Source: Neurospora crassa OR74A
Taxonomy: Eukaryota > Ascomycota > Sordariomycetes > Sordariales > Sordariaceae
Direction of reading: 5' to 3'
Assembly: GCF_000182925.2 (NCBI RefSeq)
Contig: NC_026506.1
Span: forward strand, 186,001-250,000
DNA length: 64,000 nt
Shown here: positions 1-11,237 of the stretch, piece after piece
Layout: each line of letters begins with the position of its first letter
How positions within the stretch are numbered: the stretch's first letter is position 1
Notes under the pieces: generated by a model
Databases searched by the model: none
The model's input: the letters and a program-made list of their open reading frames with translations, nothing else
Told to the model about the DNA's origin: nothing
Translations under genes and position numbers: made by a program

Positions 1-1083
1 CCAAAAGAGCTCAAAGTTAATGATGGTCTTGGGCGGAGTAAGCTTGATCAGCTCCTTGAGCTCGGGCGCCCAAGGCGTCGGCACTTTGTTGTCCATGTTC
101 CTCAACACCTCGTCCGACTCGACCGTGTGTGTCCAAGACTCCTTCTCGGAGCCCGTAACATCGTGGTTCATGATCCAGATAACCGTGTCTGGACGAGTAA
201 GTTGCATGGCATAAGTTCCCGGTCTGTCTCCAACGTCAGTTTTCGCCACATTAACACGTGCATGGGTAGCACCACTTACCCAAGCCAGGTACGGACGATG
301 GGTTCTGGCTTTCCACCGCCCTCTGGAATGTGCATACTAAAGAACTTCTTGAGCTCGGGCTTCTGGTCCAGGTACCTAATGTCAAATGCCGCGCGCCACA
401 TGGCTCGGCCAGACTTCATAGCCCTGACCTGACCCCCTACCAGCTTTTGCGCCTTTGACCCGACGCCATCGGCCGCAATTACGACATGCGCTTCGTGTTT
501 CTCGCCATCCTCAGTGATGACCCCGGCCACTTCGCGTTTCAAGTCCTCATAATAGTCGACAACCTTCTTGTTGAATGTAATGGGAATTCCGAGTCGGCCC
601 ACCTGACGGATATACATCCGGTAAACAAGCGGGCGCATTTGAAAGAGCCCAGGAGGAGTGCCAGGATCAAGTCCAGCCTCCCGGAGTCGTTCAGCAACCT
701 TGAGGGGAGGAATCACCAATTCTCCGTCGTGCTTGTAGGTCGCGAGCCAGGAATTGTGGAGAGATATCTCGTCATACTCCTTCGCCATCTCAGGCCAGTG
801 TTTGAAGAATTTGGTGGCAGACAGACCCATGAAGTACATATCCCCTGACCAAGCATGCGTTAGCTGACATTGGCTTTGGACACGTAGATGATGTTCGGAA
901 AACACACCCACCTTGGGTGTTGATGTCTGGGCATTTCTCCAGGATTCGGACCGTATGACCTTTGCGACGGCACTCAATCGCAGCCGTTAGGCCAGCCAGG
1001 CCGGTTCCCACGATAAGAACATCGATGCCTGAGTCCGGATATGAACCAATAGGTTTGGGTTCGCCTTCCGTGATGTAGGGCAT
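1..1083 (-). CDS. FAD-dependent monooxygenase (salicylate hydroxylase-like), 3' part outside window
   Basis: Visible exons on the minus strand are 912-1083, 280-844 and 1-224, and the gene continues past the left edge. The introns (845-911 and 224/225-279) have GT...AG ends with branch-like GCTAAC and CTGAC motifs, and the frame is kept across both. The protein starts MPYITEGEPK; the ATG at 1083 is the first that leads into the nucleotide-binding fold. Near residue 28 comes GTGLAG, the GxGxxG dinucleotide-binding loop, followed by an ExCRRKGHxVxxLEK strand-helix. AADGVGSKAQ is the second FAD motif (DG). This order is typical of class A flavin monooxygenases (PF01494), which hydroxylate aromatic or polyketide substrates using NAD(P)H and O2. 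The substrate cannot be read from the sequence. Salicylate hydroxylase-like and 6-hydroxynicotinate monooxygenase-like enzymes are the closest types. Confidence 0.85.
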
Positions 1084-2456
1084 ATTGTAATTGGTTTGGG
1101 CCGTCCAAAATGTTGTTACACCAAAATGTTGTGATGGGGAACAAAGTTGATGGGAACCGGAGACGTGGGGAGACTCGTTTAAGTATATGCACGCATCTCG
1201 CGATGCCCTTTCCATCTGCCCTCAAACTTGGAGAAGGATGGAGAAATCACATGTCGAACCCGAAGGTGCCAGCCCGATTCCTAGACTAATGAGCAAGCAC
1301 ATTCCAGTTGGCAGTCAGCCAACCCTAAAACACCCGCCTCCTGATGCATCAAGGCGGACATCGGGCGGTACCGAGGCGTGGGTTCCAGTGCGTCCCATTT
1401 GTCAATTGTTCATGCCCATACATCGTCGCTGATAAATTTCTGTTGGCTGCTCGATTTTTCATCCGCAGTGTCCCACATCAATATGTCCCTTCCCTGATTT
1501 GGTTGTCGGTTCGTGCCAGCTACCTATCTTGTTTCCTACCTGTACGTTTACTTGTTCTTATTTTCGGAGCTGCCAGCAGCTGCTGCTGTATACACCGCAG
1601 TGCAGAAGTCGCACTATGGAAATTTCCGTCTTATGCCAAAGTTAGGAATCCATGATCATCAAGGTAATTGACGACCGGACGGATGTTAAGTGTTGGTAGC
1701 GCTATTGCCTTTCGCTGGCGCCATTTGCTGTTATTTTTTTGTTTTTTCCCCTATCGTACCACTATCTACAGCCCGCCGCTGCATGCACGTGGCCGTCGCG
1801 GCGTCAATCGGCTCAAGGGTCACTGCACGAGGCCATCCTTTTGGCGCTCTCCAGCAGCCAGCAGACCATGAAAACATTTAACCTGATGCACAATGATTGC
1901 CACAAATGCGTTAGACAACCGTGGGGGAAGGAGCTCACAAGAAGAGGCATCAGAGGAAAGGGGACTGAACAAATGAGAGGGAGAAGTGGAGCGACTTCTG
2001 CCTCGGCGGTTGGAATCAAGCTGTCAAAGTCAGCCATGGCCGCACGTAGTCGAGAGTACAGCTCCCAGGGGCCTTGATTGCCAACTTGGAGGCTTGAGAA
2101 TCTTGAAGTTTGGGCGTAAGAATCTTGGCGCATCGATTGCCAGCAAGCAGAATGCCAGAAACTGGCTCAGTTTCGGGCTATACTTATGGTCCGTCAAAAG
2201 CCTCGGCTTCGTAGTTCACGAGCTTGCCGAGTTGACCGATGATCAAGAATCCACTACAAACTCTTAATGGCAGATCTTTAAATAGGAGACCGGAGAAGGT
2301 TGAGTCCGTCTCAGCTGGAGTTCTACGGCACTTGAAGGCGACATGCAATGGAAGGAAGGGCTGGGAAGGAGGGAACTCAGGGAGAGGGAGAGATCATCGA
2401 TGCATCTCTGCATGACTGACTGGACTGTTCAGCCTTTGGACATCCACAGGAACTTG

Positions 2457-2696
2457 TTACTGGATTCTGCGGGAAAGTGGTGTAGACAAACCCATGGGAT
2501 TGGCGATGCTGCTAAAGTCAAAGAACTTCCAAGCATTCCCGTCTGAGACTGAACCCTCCGCGTATGTGCCGGAATCTCCGGGAGGGAAGGAGTGCGGTAC
2601 TAGGTAGACGGTAACGGGAAAGATCACGATGCCGTTTGAGCTGGTCTTCCTGTTTGGCACATAGTGTTGTTCCGTGATAGCTGGGAGCATCGTCAT
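2457..2696 (-). CDS. Possible small hypothetical ORF, 79 aa
   Basis: An ATG-initiated minus-strand frame encodes MTMLPAITEQHYVPN... and ends in LSRRIQ. Its composition is protein-like (balanced, with a hydrophobic IVIFPVTVYLVP stretch followed by a Gly/Ser/Asp-rich part), but no family is recognised and no intron signals extend it. It may be an exon or remnant of a larger gene, or a chance frame. Confidence 0.25.
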   Translation of the reverse strand: MTMLPAITEQHYVPNRKTSSNGIVIFPVTVYLVPHSFPPGDSGTYAEGSVSDGNAWKFFDFSSIANPMGLSTPLSRRIQ

Positions 2697-3172
2697 ACAT
2701 TAATGGGCGGGACAAAGAGCATCCGTCATGGGTTTAGCAGCCCTTGGGTCTTTCTTTCTAGTTGATTCTCTCTGATCGAAATGTTTGTTGTTGACGTGAT
2801 GTAATATTATCATTGCGCACTAACAATCAACTTTCTTACAGTTCCATCCACTCACTTGCGGCAGGTACAAAACAACCTCAACCGGACTACCTCTAAATGG
2901 ACCATTAAGCACGGCCCGATCAGTCCTAAATCTCGTGTCTGCGCGTCCATGTGCCTGCTTATGTTCATGGCAGCAGCGCAGCGCTTAGGTAGTAAGTTAC
3001 CTCTAGGTGTACGTGCATTGCATCGATTCAAGTCAGATGCACCCCCACAAGGAAGCAACAAAGCATCCGGCACGTGGGTGGGCATCTCCAGTCCAAGCTT
3101 CAGCCACTAGCATCACCACCACCATCACCACCACTATTACCACACCGTCTGAAGAATCGTCGTCGGCGAGGT

Positions 3173-3230
3173 AATCCAATCCAATCCAATCCAATCCAAT
3201 CCAATCCAATCCAATCCGGCCCAATCCGGT
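3173..3230. repeat. (AATCC)n pentanucleotide microsatellite
   Basis: About nine head-to-tail AATCC units run from 3173 to 3217, followed by two degenerate units in a GC-richer tail. On the plus strand every unit creates a CCAAT pentamer. The array lies about 630 bp upstream of the tRNA-Pro gene. Confidence 0.9.
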
Positions 3231-3855
3231 CCGGCAAGCAACAGTGCCCCGGTCGCCCGGTGGTTACCAAGTGTCCGCCGCCCGGCGTCGCAGTCGCAGA
3301 CTGGATGCGCCCTGTGCCATCCCATCCTAGCAACCCAGTGAGGTTACTAGACTACCTAGGTAGATGCTTCTGGCACACCTACCTAGGCAATCTCCCAGTC
3401 ATGTCCCAGTCCGGTCAACCAGCTTGACGGCTTTCTACCAGGTTGCTAGGTAGGTAGGTAGGTACACAGGGCACCTACGGTACTTCTTGAGCGCATAATG
3501 TTATCCCAGCTCTACCTACCTCATAACATCAACTGAGGAACTTTGCTTACATAGATTGCACCATGCATCGTGCTTTGAAGCGCTAGTCATAAGCAGGTTA
3601 GCATGCAGAAGGGAACAGGCGCAGTGCAGCGCAGTGCAGGTCAGCGTGCATTGATTGAGCTTTTCACTGCTCTGTAAATGCAGCTCAAGAGGTGAGCATA
3701 GTAATAAAGAGTTTTGTCTTTGTTATGTAGGAATTACCGTCGAGTGTCTTGAGTGTCGACATCTGAAGCGCAATCTTGGTGATACTGGTTGGTGGACGGA
3801 CGTAAACAGAACACTATAGATGCCACGTCCAGGCAAAGTTTTCAACCAATCAAAC

Positions 3856-3945
3856 GGGCCGCTGGTCTAGTGGTATGATTCTCGCTTAGGGTTCAATCCT
3901 GAGCATTCTTGCGAGAGGTCCCGGGTTCAATCCCCGGGTGGCCCC
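3856..3945 (+). tRNA. tRNA-Pro (anticodon AGG) with intron
   Basis: The cloverleaf can be drawn directly. The acceptor stem GGGCCGC (3856-3862) pairs with GTGGCCC (3938-3944), with discriminator C at 3945. The D arm is GGTCTAGTGGTATGATT and the anticodon stem is TCTCGC/GCGAGA. The T arm CCCGGGTTCAATCCCCGGG carries the B-box. The anticodon loop reads TTAGGG before an intron of about 18-20 nt (within 3890-3910) inserted one base 3' of the anticodon, the usual place. Total length is 90 nt. A run of T follows at once. The isotype follows from AGG and the typical fungal tRNA-Pro body. Confidence 0.93.
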
Positions 3946-5380
3946 ATTCTTTTTCGACTTTTTTTTTTTTTTTCTTCCTATATGTCATTCTTGTTCACCA
4001 TCTTCACAACATTTGCTTCAATTTCTCTTGCAAACTTTGCTTTTTAGTTCTCTACGTTAATTTCAAGTCTCATTCAATTCCCTCCAGCGTCTTGCCTCGT
4101 AACTCCAGCGATCGCAAGATGCAAGTCCCAATTCGTTAATGAAAAACATTTGCACACAACTTCTGAAAAGACCTTGTAAAGCTGGATGTTTGAACCATGT
4201 TTCTACCTTATAGTAAAGTCCTCGGTCCAGATTCATTACCATCCCCTATCCCTTGGATGGAAGGGAATTCACATGTCGGCGCTTGCCAAAGCGAGAACCA
4301 ACCTCAACCTTTCCAACCGCATCTCAAAATGTCAAATAGGAAAAATGTGGCAGCACCGATGCCGATGCAGACATATCAAGAGCACCACGACATGGCACTT
4401 TGCAACCTGTTTTCAGTCATGCGATCCCGTGAAGTCTTCGCGCCAACCCGTCTCTTGCCTGTCATTTGGTAACCGCAAGCTCGCAAATCTCGATCTTGCC
4501 AGAACCATGGGCAACACTCCGATCAGACTGACCGGATGCAAACCCCTTCCTGCCGTGGGAGATCTCTTGATATTGGCTTTTAGATCCTGATAACTGCCTG
4601 TCTTCTCTTACCAGTCTTGACTATGCCTGCTGATGCAACTGAATCCCTCCCACTGGTGCCGCTCAATACAGGAGAAAGCGGGACCGTTGCCTCCGCAGAT
4701 GCTTCTACAGCCTGTACAGCTCGACTTCCACAGTTTGATGGCCATTGCATTTTCCTTCTCTCTTTCGCTAGCCACGGTTTGCGACTGAGACTTCATCCAG
4801 ACTTTGGTCGAGTGTTGGTGCAACTCCCGTCGGGTCGCACAACTTTCCCGTGCTCTCCCATGCCGCAGAGCGTAGGGCACATAGAGGGGCAAGAAAGAAA
4901 GCGAAAACAAGAAAAGCAACGGCAGGAAACTTGAGCTTGGCGATATGTGCTCATGATTTGTTTTGAGTGAGTTTTGTACCCATGTCTGACCTAACGCGCC
5001 TGCGTCCCGCTTCAGCAACCAAGTTAAAAATCTCTCGTAGCAAAGCACACACCGTAACGCGGGCTAAAGTTCATACGTCAACATGCTTTTAACTGGCTTT
5101 GTTAGTCAAGGAGAGTAAAGAGCCTGAGTAAGAGAGATTGGGAAGTTAGTGAGGTTTCAAGAGGCAAGTGAAGCCGACATTCATTTTGGAACCAAATTCC
5201 AGTCAAGTAAACATTCTCGGTAATTGCTTGTAGTTTGTAGTCTGATAGCAGAGCTATCGAACCAAGAAGGAATACCCTATTCTCAAGTTAGCATTTACTT
5301 CTCATCGCTTAATGTCAGGTCAATAGTACTCACCAAACGATCTGAGATCCGTCTGCTTCTCGCCCATCGGCCCTACGACG
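3946..5380. other. Intergenic, no confident gene
   Basis: After the Pol III terminator there are only short frames on both strands (for example 4186-4590 and 4608-5048) with no domain, signal peptide or splice pattern that I could defend. Nothing else is visible. Confidence 0.5.
3950..3973 (+). terminator. RNA polymerase III terminator of tRNA-Pro
   Basis: T5 at 3950-3954 followed by a T15 tract at 3959-3973 lies just downstream of the tRNA 3' end, as expected for Pol III termination on the non-template strand. Confidence 0.8.
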
Positions 5381-5692
5381 CTACGTCTGGGGCTGAAAGA
5401 CTTTTTCATGTTGGTCTGATTCAAACACTGAGGGTGTCCTTATTCTAGAGACAGTCGCGCTATTCATACATTCTTCTTCTCAGATCATCATCAGTCCACT
5501 CAACTGAAGAGAAACTGGAGTGATGGATTGGCCAGAAAAACAAGGAAACACGTGTTGCATACCTCTGTCATGTACACTGCCACCCGCATATTGCCTCGCA
5601 TAGTACATGAAACCGGCGTCCAACTTCTTTCTTTGTGCCAGGCTGAGTCCTGGAAGAGCAGACGCAACGTTGGAAGCGTTGTCAAATGGCAT
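5381..5692 (-). CDS. Possible two-exon small protein, 75 aa
   Basis: Exon 1 (5563-5692) starts MPFDNASNVASALPGLSLAQ and continues with QRKKLDAGFMYYARQYAGGS. A GTATGC donor follows, and a CTGAG-AG acceptor gives an 84 bp intron. Exon 2 (5381-5478) keeps the frame and ends ...EKVFQPQT. Further 3' on the same strand there is another well-formed intron (GTGAGTACT ... GCTAACTTGAGAATAG), which suggests a transcript with a 3'UTR intron or a different 3' structure. No family is recognised. The first exon looks genuinely coding (amphipathic helix, sensible composition), but the gene model is tentative. Confidence 0.35.
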
Positions 5693-6363
5693 CCATTATT
5701 GGTTGGGAGGTGTTCTCGTATAACGTGATGCTCGAAGCTGTGATTTCCAGATGTAAGCGTCGCTGCAGAAATGCTGTGCGTAGGGATCAAAACAACGGCA
5801 ACATTCTTGCTCATCCAGGTGGTGACGGCATGTAAGGGGGAAGAAAGTAAGTGCATTGAGGATCCCGGAACGGCCACTCCATACCACCCCACCCTTGGCA
5901 AGTGTGATAGCTGCGAAGTAGTCAGCCTCTATTGATCAATAAGGGTTGGTGTCCCTCCGCCGTTGTCATCAGGCACTTCAATTCTCCCAAAGAGCCGACG
6001 GTATCACCATTGACGCTCGGACTCCATCAGGAGGCCGGCGCTAAGTCGTTCTGGTTGCTGAGTGCATTGCGTATACATTGACAGTCGGCCAGGTGATAAT
6101 GAGGAGAGAAAAGACGCGGGCGGGCGGCCTTTTCGAACTCGCCGTGTCAGCCCCCATACTGGAAACTGTTAAGCATCAGTCTGCCTGGACAACTTTCCGT
6201 CCAACTCTCCGGCCCCGATCTTGCTGTTTGATGTCATTGGCATAGTTTCCTTGTTTTTCCCATTTTCCTCTTAAACAGGGAACCAGACCGGTCGAAGTGC
6301 CGTTTTGTCATTTAGAAGATCATCTTTGCATTCTCTCTCATTCTGTCATCATTTGCTCTTGCA
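5693..6363. other. Intergenic, upstream of P450 gene
   Basis: No gene is seen. The pyrimidine-rich stretch before 6364 is a likely 5' leader of the P450. No specific operator was identified. Confidence 0.5.
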
Positions 6364-8373
6364 ATGCAGCTACTTACACTCGTTATCGTAGGCCTGTTTA
6401 TGCTGATAGTGGCCGTTGTGCACTTCATCAAGGCCTTTAGGGAGGTGAACGACCCAAATGGAATTCCTGGGCCGACACAAATACCTTACTTGGGGCGAGT
6501 CCATGATCTTCCCATCCAGTTCATGTGGCTCAAGTTCAAGGAGTGGGCGGACAAATATGGACAACAAGGCTTCTACCGAACCATGATGCTCGGTGCCGAG
6601 TTCATAGTCGTGACCGATGAGAAGGTGGCGGAGGATTTGCTGGTCAAGCGCGCCAAGTATAATTCGGATCGGCCGGTTATTCAATCTCTGTTTGACTCCA
6701 AAAGCACACATGGGTCGATGGAGTACCTTCCCCTGATGGGTCACAACAGTAAGTAAACAAGCCCCTGAAAAGGATAGTGCATAGCAAAACGAAGCGAAAG
6801 GTTGACAAAGGAGTCATCAACAGCATACTGGGCACGACAAAGAAAACTCAGCCATTCCTATCTGACCGAGGCCACCAAAGCTCACTACTACGGTGTAATG
6901 TACTTTGAGGTCCAGCGATGGATGGCACGCTTGCTCGAAAACCCCGAGGACTTCCAACACTCTATCGAGGACATGTCGTCCAAGGTCATGTGCCAGTTGA
7001 CATGGGATGATCCGAGCCTCAGTGAGTACTGCACCAAGAGTGCCTGGGGTCTCCTGACACAGATGTCACCGGCTGGACCCATCACCAACGTCCTGACACC
7101 GCTATGGCACTTGCCAACCTTGATCAACCCCTGGAAGAGAGCAGAGCGCAAACGCCACGATGAACAGCAAGCGTGGTGGATGGAGCGTCTTTTGACATGC
7201 AGGGAGAAGTTGGCGCGCGGGGAACTACGCCCATGCTGGACTCGACAGTTCCTCGAGAAGACGTCCCAGAAGACCAGCATATCTGGTGACTATGAGGCCT
7301 CTTGTGTCATTGGCATGCTGGCCCTGGTAGGAATCTTTACCGTCGTAGGTCCCATGTCCTACTGGCTTGTGTCCATGGTTCACAACCCCAAATGGCAAGA
7401 GGCTGTTCAGAGGGAAGTTGACGAGGTTTGCGGTAACCGTATGCCAAGACTGGAAGACGCTCCTCGGTTGCCCATCCTCCGTGCTTGCATCAAGGAGACA
7501 ATGAGGTGGAAGCCGAACGTGCCCACTGGTGTTGCCCACGAGACCGAAGCGGATGATCACTACCAGGGATATTTTATCCCCAAAGGAACCCGCATCCTGC
7601 CTTTTGACTGGTTTGTCGGTCCTGTCCCGCTGTAATGCCTGCTTGATGAGATAGATGCTGACAAGGCCAGGTCCTTCCTCCGCAACCCCGTCAAGTACCC
7701 TGACCCGGAAAACTTTCGTCCTGAGCGCTGGCTCGAACCGGGCTGGCCCACGTACAAGGAACCTCTGACTCAGTATCCGACCATCAAGGGTCTGACCTCG
7801 TTTGGCTGGGGGCAGCGCCAGTGTCTTGGTATGTCGCTGACTCAAGATGAGCTCATTGTCGGATGCGGTGCCTTGGCCTGGTTGTTCAACCTTAGGCATA
7901 AGCGCGATCCCATAACGGGCCGTGAACTACCCGTTCCGCTCGACAGGAGCAACTCGCTGCTCATCATCAAGCCGGATCCATTTCAAATGGAATTCGAGCC
8001 ACGTTCCAAAGAGAGGAAGAAGGAAGCGTTGAGGGTTTGGAAAGAGTCCGAGGCAAAGGATCGCGCCCGGAGGGAGCGGTGGTTGAGGAACGTGAAAGAG
8101 GGAAAGCCGAATGTGATCAAAGAGCCAAAGGTGCTGCAACCGACAGTGAAGATTCCATCTCCCTCACCGGCAGCAGCGGTCCCGGCTGCACTCGTGGACG
8201 GAGGAGAGGTAAGGGACGAGTTGTCGAAGACGGTTCAAGTGGTGAAGGAAAAGAGTGGCGGCGTGAACGGTCATGGTGATTCATTGGCCGAGAAGGCGGT
8301 GATGGACGTGAAGAAGAAGGCAGATATTAGTATCACGATCGCGAGGCTTGACTCCACTGCATGTGTGTACTGA
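6364..8373 (+). CDS. Cytochrome P450 monooxygenase with C-terminal extension
   Basis: Exons are 6364-6748, 6824-7610 and 7671-8373, giving 624 aa. Intron 1 is 75 bp (GTAAGT...CAACAG); intron 2 is 60 bp (GTTTGT...TGCTGAC...CCAG). Both splices restore family sequence (GHN-TYWARQR and PFDW-SFLRNP). Residues 1-25 form an N-terminal membrane anchor, followed by a PGP hinge. The K-helix ExxR is ETMR at 353-356, PERW follows near 408, and the heme loop is FGWGQRQCLG with ligand Cys442. The I-helix region (MLALVGIFTVVGPMSYWL) lacks the usual AGxDTT oxygen-activation motif. About 130 residues rich in Lys/Arg/Glu and then Pro/Ser/Val follow the catalytic domain, which is longer than typical (~500-530 aa). 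It resembles the multi-domain-free microsomal P450s of fungal secondary metabolism (O-methylsterigmatocystin oxidoreductase-like); the substrate is unknown. Confidence 0.9.
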
Positions 8374-9810
8374 TGGACATGACTGGAGAACAAAAACATT
8401 AAGTAAGCAGATGGGAGTTTGGTGATTTTCAATGCAATATCTTCACCTGAGAATGCGCTGATCGGGTATGTGCAATCTGTCGCGCCACGGTGAAACGGTT
8501 TGCCTTGTTCGGGCGGGAGACGACGGAGTCGAACTGAAGGGCTTGAAAAACGAGAAGAGAGGAAAACTACCGACGAGACTTGACTGCCCAGGAAGACTGC
8601 AGTGGAGACGGGAGTGTGGCGCCGACCAGAACGTGCCTTCCCCGGGCCGTGTAGGTCCATGGTCCACACGACTCATGATCCAATTCTGTTGACATGGAAC
8701 ACGGCAGCTGCCTCAATCCCTGTCAGCAAAATGGCACCTTCCCGCCTTGGAGCCATCGACCGGCTTGACCATGATTCCATCCCCAACACAGGCTTAGATG
8801 CATTGCCGGGCCCAAGCGGCGTGGACGGATCAGGCGAGTTCGACGCCCGTCATGTCGGGCCTTGGCAGCACTGCACAACCAAGCGTGTAGGAAGTCCGTC
8901 CAAAGAGAGACCGAAACCGTCGTGATGTAGCCTACACAAAGGTGTCAGAGGACTCGGAATGTGCACATGCTGGAGGAAGAATGAAGACGACGGTTCTACC
9001 CTTTGCGTAGCCAGCTTAGATCTCCACCACCAGACAGACCTTCACGGGTTATTACGATGCTCTTTCGAGCTTCATTTTTGTGATTATTCTGTATGTCATT
9101 GGTATCATAACTAACCCTTCAATTTTTGTACACGACAACTTTTATCTCAAGTTCCTTACCATCGGATATCCAGGAGTGCCATGGACCAACGCCCCCAAAA
9201 GAGATGGAAAGTCCCCAGGGGCAAGCTCATATACCCGATGAGGAGGCGGATCAGGAAACTGGATTTGTGACCAAGTCCGACATTCCCTGATTCCAAGATT
9301 GACATGTAAAGGTACAGGTAAACAAGCATTTTTGCTGCGCTCTGCACAGCTCAGCATGACACAGGGCAGCCCAGACGAAGCAACAAATCAATCGGAATCG
9401 ACTGCGTCCACTTGCGCCTTCTCACCTGTCACAATCACGCTTGAATTTTGCTCTGCCCGGGCTATGCCGACGGGAGTTTTACAGGAAAGGACTGCATTTG
9501 CCCCTTCCTATCCACCGCGAGGTACCTCGCTACCTGCAAGTATCAATCGTTGCACAAGTTTTGCCGGCCCGAGACAGGCGAAGGGTGCAGTGGTTCCACG
9601 GCATCACATGGACTGCCGGCACCAAAAGAGGGGTTAGGTCTCTCCCTCCCTTCAGCGACAACTGAAGACCACGTGAAATTCCTTCATGCAACTGACTTGA
9701 ACTCTGACAAACAAACATTGTACACATCGTGAACATCCATTCTGACAACTCGCCAACAACACAGTTACAACTCACCACGAAAGGCAGATACAGCAATCTC
9801 CGTAACCGCC
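8374..9810. other. Intergenic
   Basis: There are only short overlapping frames on both strands and no domain or convincing splice structure. It contains the P450 3' end and the promoter of the DUF1772 gene. Confidence 0.5.
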
Positions 9811-10487
9811 ATGTCTTCCTCCTCCAGCCTAATCCCCGCCGAGGCCATCGTCGGCACCACCGTTGCCATGTCCTTCATCCTCCTCGGTACGTTTCGTTCT
9901 CCCTCCCTCCCTCCCTTGCAAAAACCAACCACCAACTAACTTCCTTCTCCCCACCAGGCAACGCAATTACCCAATCCTTCATGGGCGTCCCCGCCCTCCT
10001 CATCGACTTCCCTCACCCTTCCTCCCCTTCCCACCCCCAAGCCGCCAAACACCTCGGCCAACAATGGCCTGTCTTCTGGCGCGTCGGCAACGTCTTTTTC
10101 CGCCCCATCTCCACCTTTGGCATCATCGGCTACGGCTACGCCGCCTGGGCCAGCTATTCTCGCTCTTTTTTCTCCTCTTCCTCCTCCTACTCCACCACTA
10201 TCACCTCGGGCAGCAACAGCAACAACGCATGGAAGTTTTACGCCATTAGTGCCTTGTGTCATTTGATCACGGTTGTGCATAGTGCGGTCAATATGCAGCC
10301 TATCAATGCCAAGATTGAAGGGTTGAATAGAAGAGAAGGGGACAAGAACAAGACGGACCCGGCGCTGGCCGAGTATTATGCTAGGAAGTGGGCGAGACTG
10401 AATCTGGTGAGGCTGGTGATGCCGGCGGTGGCGGGGAGTGTGGCGCTGTGGACTACGTTGAGGGCCGGTGCCGTGGGGAGGGTTTGA
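9811..10487 (+). CDS. DUF1772 (anthrone oxygenase-like) integral membrane protein
   Basis: Exons 9811-9886 and 9958-10487 encode 201 aa. The 71 bp intron has a GTACGT donor, a CTAAC branch site and a CCAG acceptor, and joins ...FILLG to NAITQSFMGVPALL. The protein is small and has about four hydrophobic segments: residues 7-26, the region after the intron, one around FRPISTFGIIGYGYAAWASY, KFYAISALCHLITVVHSAV, and a C-terminal NLVRLVMPAVAGSVALWTTL. The conserved GNAxxQSxxxVPALL start and the RxNLVR C-terminal motif match DUF1772/PF08592. Some members oxidise anthrones to anthraquinones; many are uncharacterised. Its closeness to a P450 and a flavin monooxygenase makes a tailoring role thinkable but unproven. 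Confidence 0.85.
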
Positions 10488-11237
10488 GGTTGTTAGTTTC
10501 CTTTGAGCGAAGGGAACTCGTATGACTTCAGTTTGGGAGAGGCTGCAGTGGGATGTGACGAGAGTTAATTATCATTGGAACAGCGAGACAGGTTTGTTTC
10601 AATATTGGTTGAGAAGAGAAGGGAAGTGGCAGAGTTTATGCTGTAGGCACATGGGCAACAAACGATCATTATGGGGGATAATCGGGAGTGTGTAATCACA
10701 ATACTAGCTGTGCCTAATGATTGAATCAGAAATACCGTACGGTTTGGCGAAGACAACTCAAAGTTCAGACCAGTGACTAGACATTGGACGTTTACTGCAG
10801 TGACAGCCTGACGAACCTTGTCTTCATAGGGTTCTCAGCATGGCTTACACACTTCTTTCGTTCTTCACGTTTCGCACAGGCACAAATTGACCATGTGTAA
10901 AGGTATGCCATCTGACTATTCGATTTCTGCAAATCTACTGGTACCATGTACTACCAAACTGCCGACGGCTAAAATGGCCACCAGAAGAGCGTCTTTGTTC
11001 GCTTAACTCTTGGTGAGTAAATCTACTAATGACAAAGGAAAAACAACCTCAATGCTTATAAGAAGCTTAACAGACATAGAACACCCCTCGTCTTCCCGTC
11101 GTCTAATACCAGGCTGGTGAATCTCCTTCAATAACATACTACTTGTCTTCTTCTCCGTTTTCTTTTCTTTCTTTCTCTTTTTTATTGTTTTCTTCTTCCT
11201 TTTTTTCTTCTTCTCTTGTCTTGCCGTATCTGAGCAA
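10488..11237. other. Intergenic between convergent genes
   Basis: The DUF1772 gene (+) and the NTF2-like gene (-) converge here. The space holds their 3' ends, including a T/C-rich tract near 11140-11220. Nothing further is recognised. Confidence 0.5.

Larger units (their letters stand above)
1084..3855. other. Intergenic, 2.8 kb, no confident gene
   Basis: No long coding frame with recognisable protein features is seen. A 79-codon minus-strand frame at 2457-2696 is listed separately. A minus-strand frame at 1813-2133 (106 codons) has no convincing domain. Short AGGT/TACC microsatellites occur near 3350-3470, and a pentanucleotide array at 3173-3230. The first 100-200 bp should hold the promoter of the monooxygenase. 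Confidence 0.6.

Noticed and set aside
3156-3230. Ile-Gly-Leu-Asp-Trp repeat protein on the minus strand
   Set aside because: It is the translation of the AATCC microsatellite.
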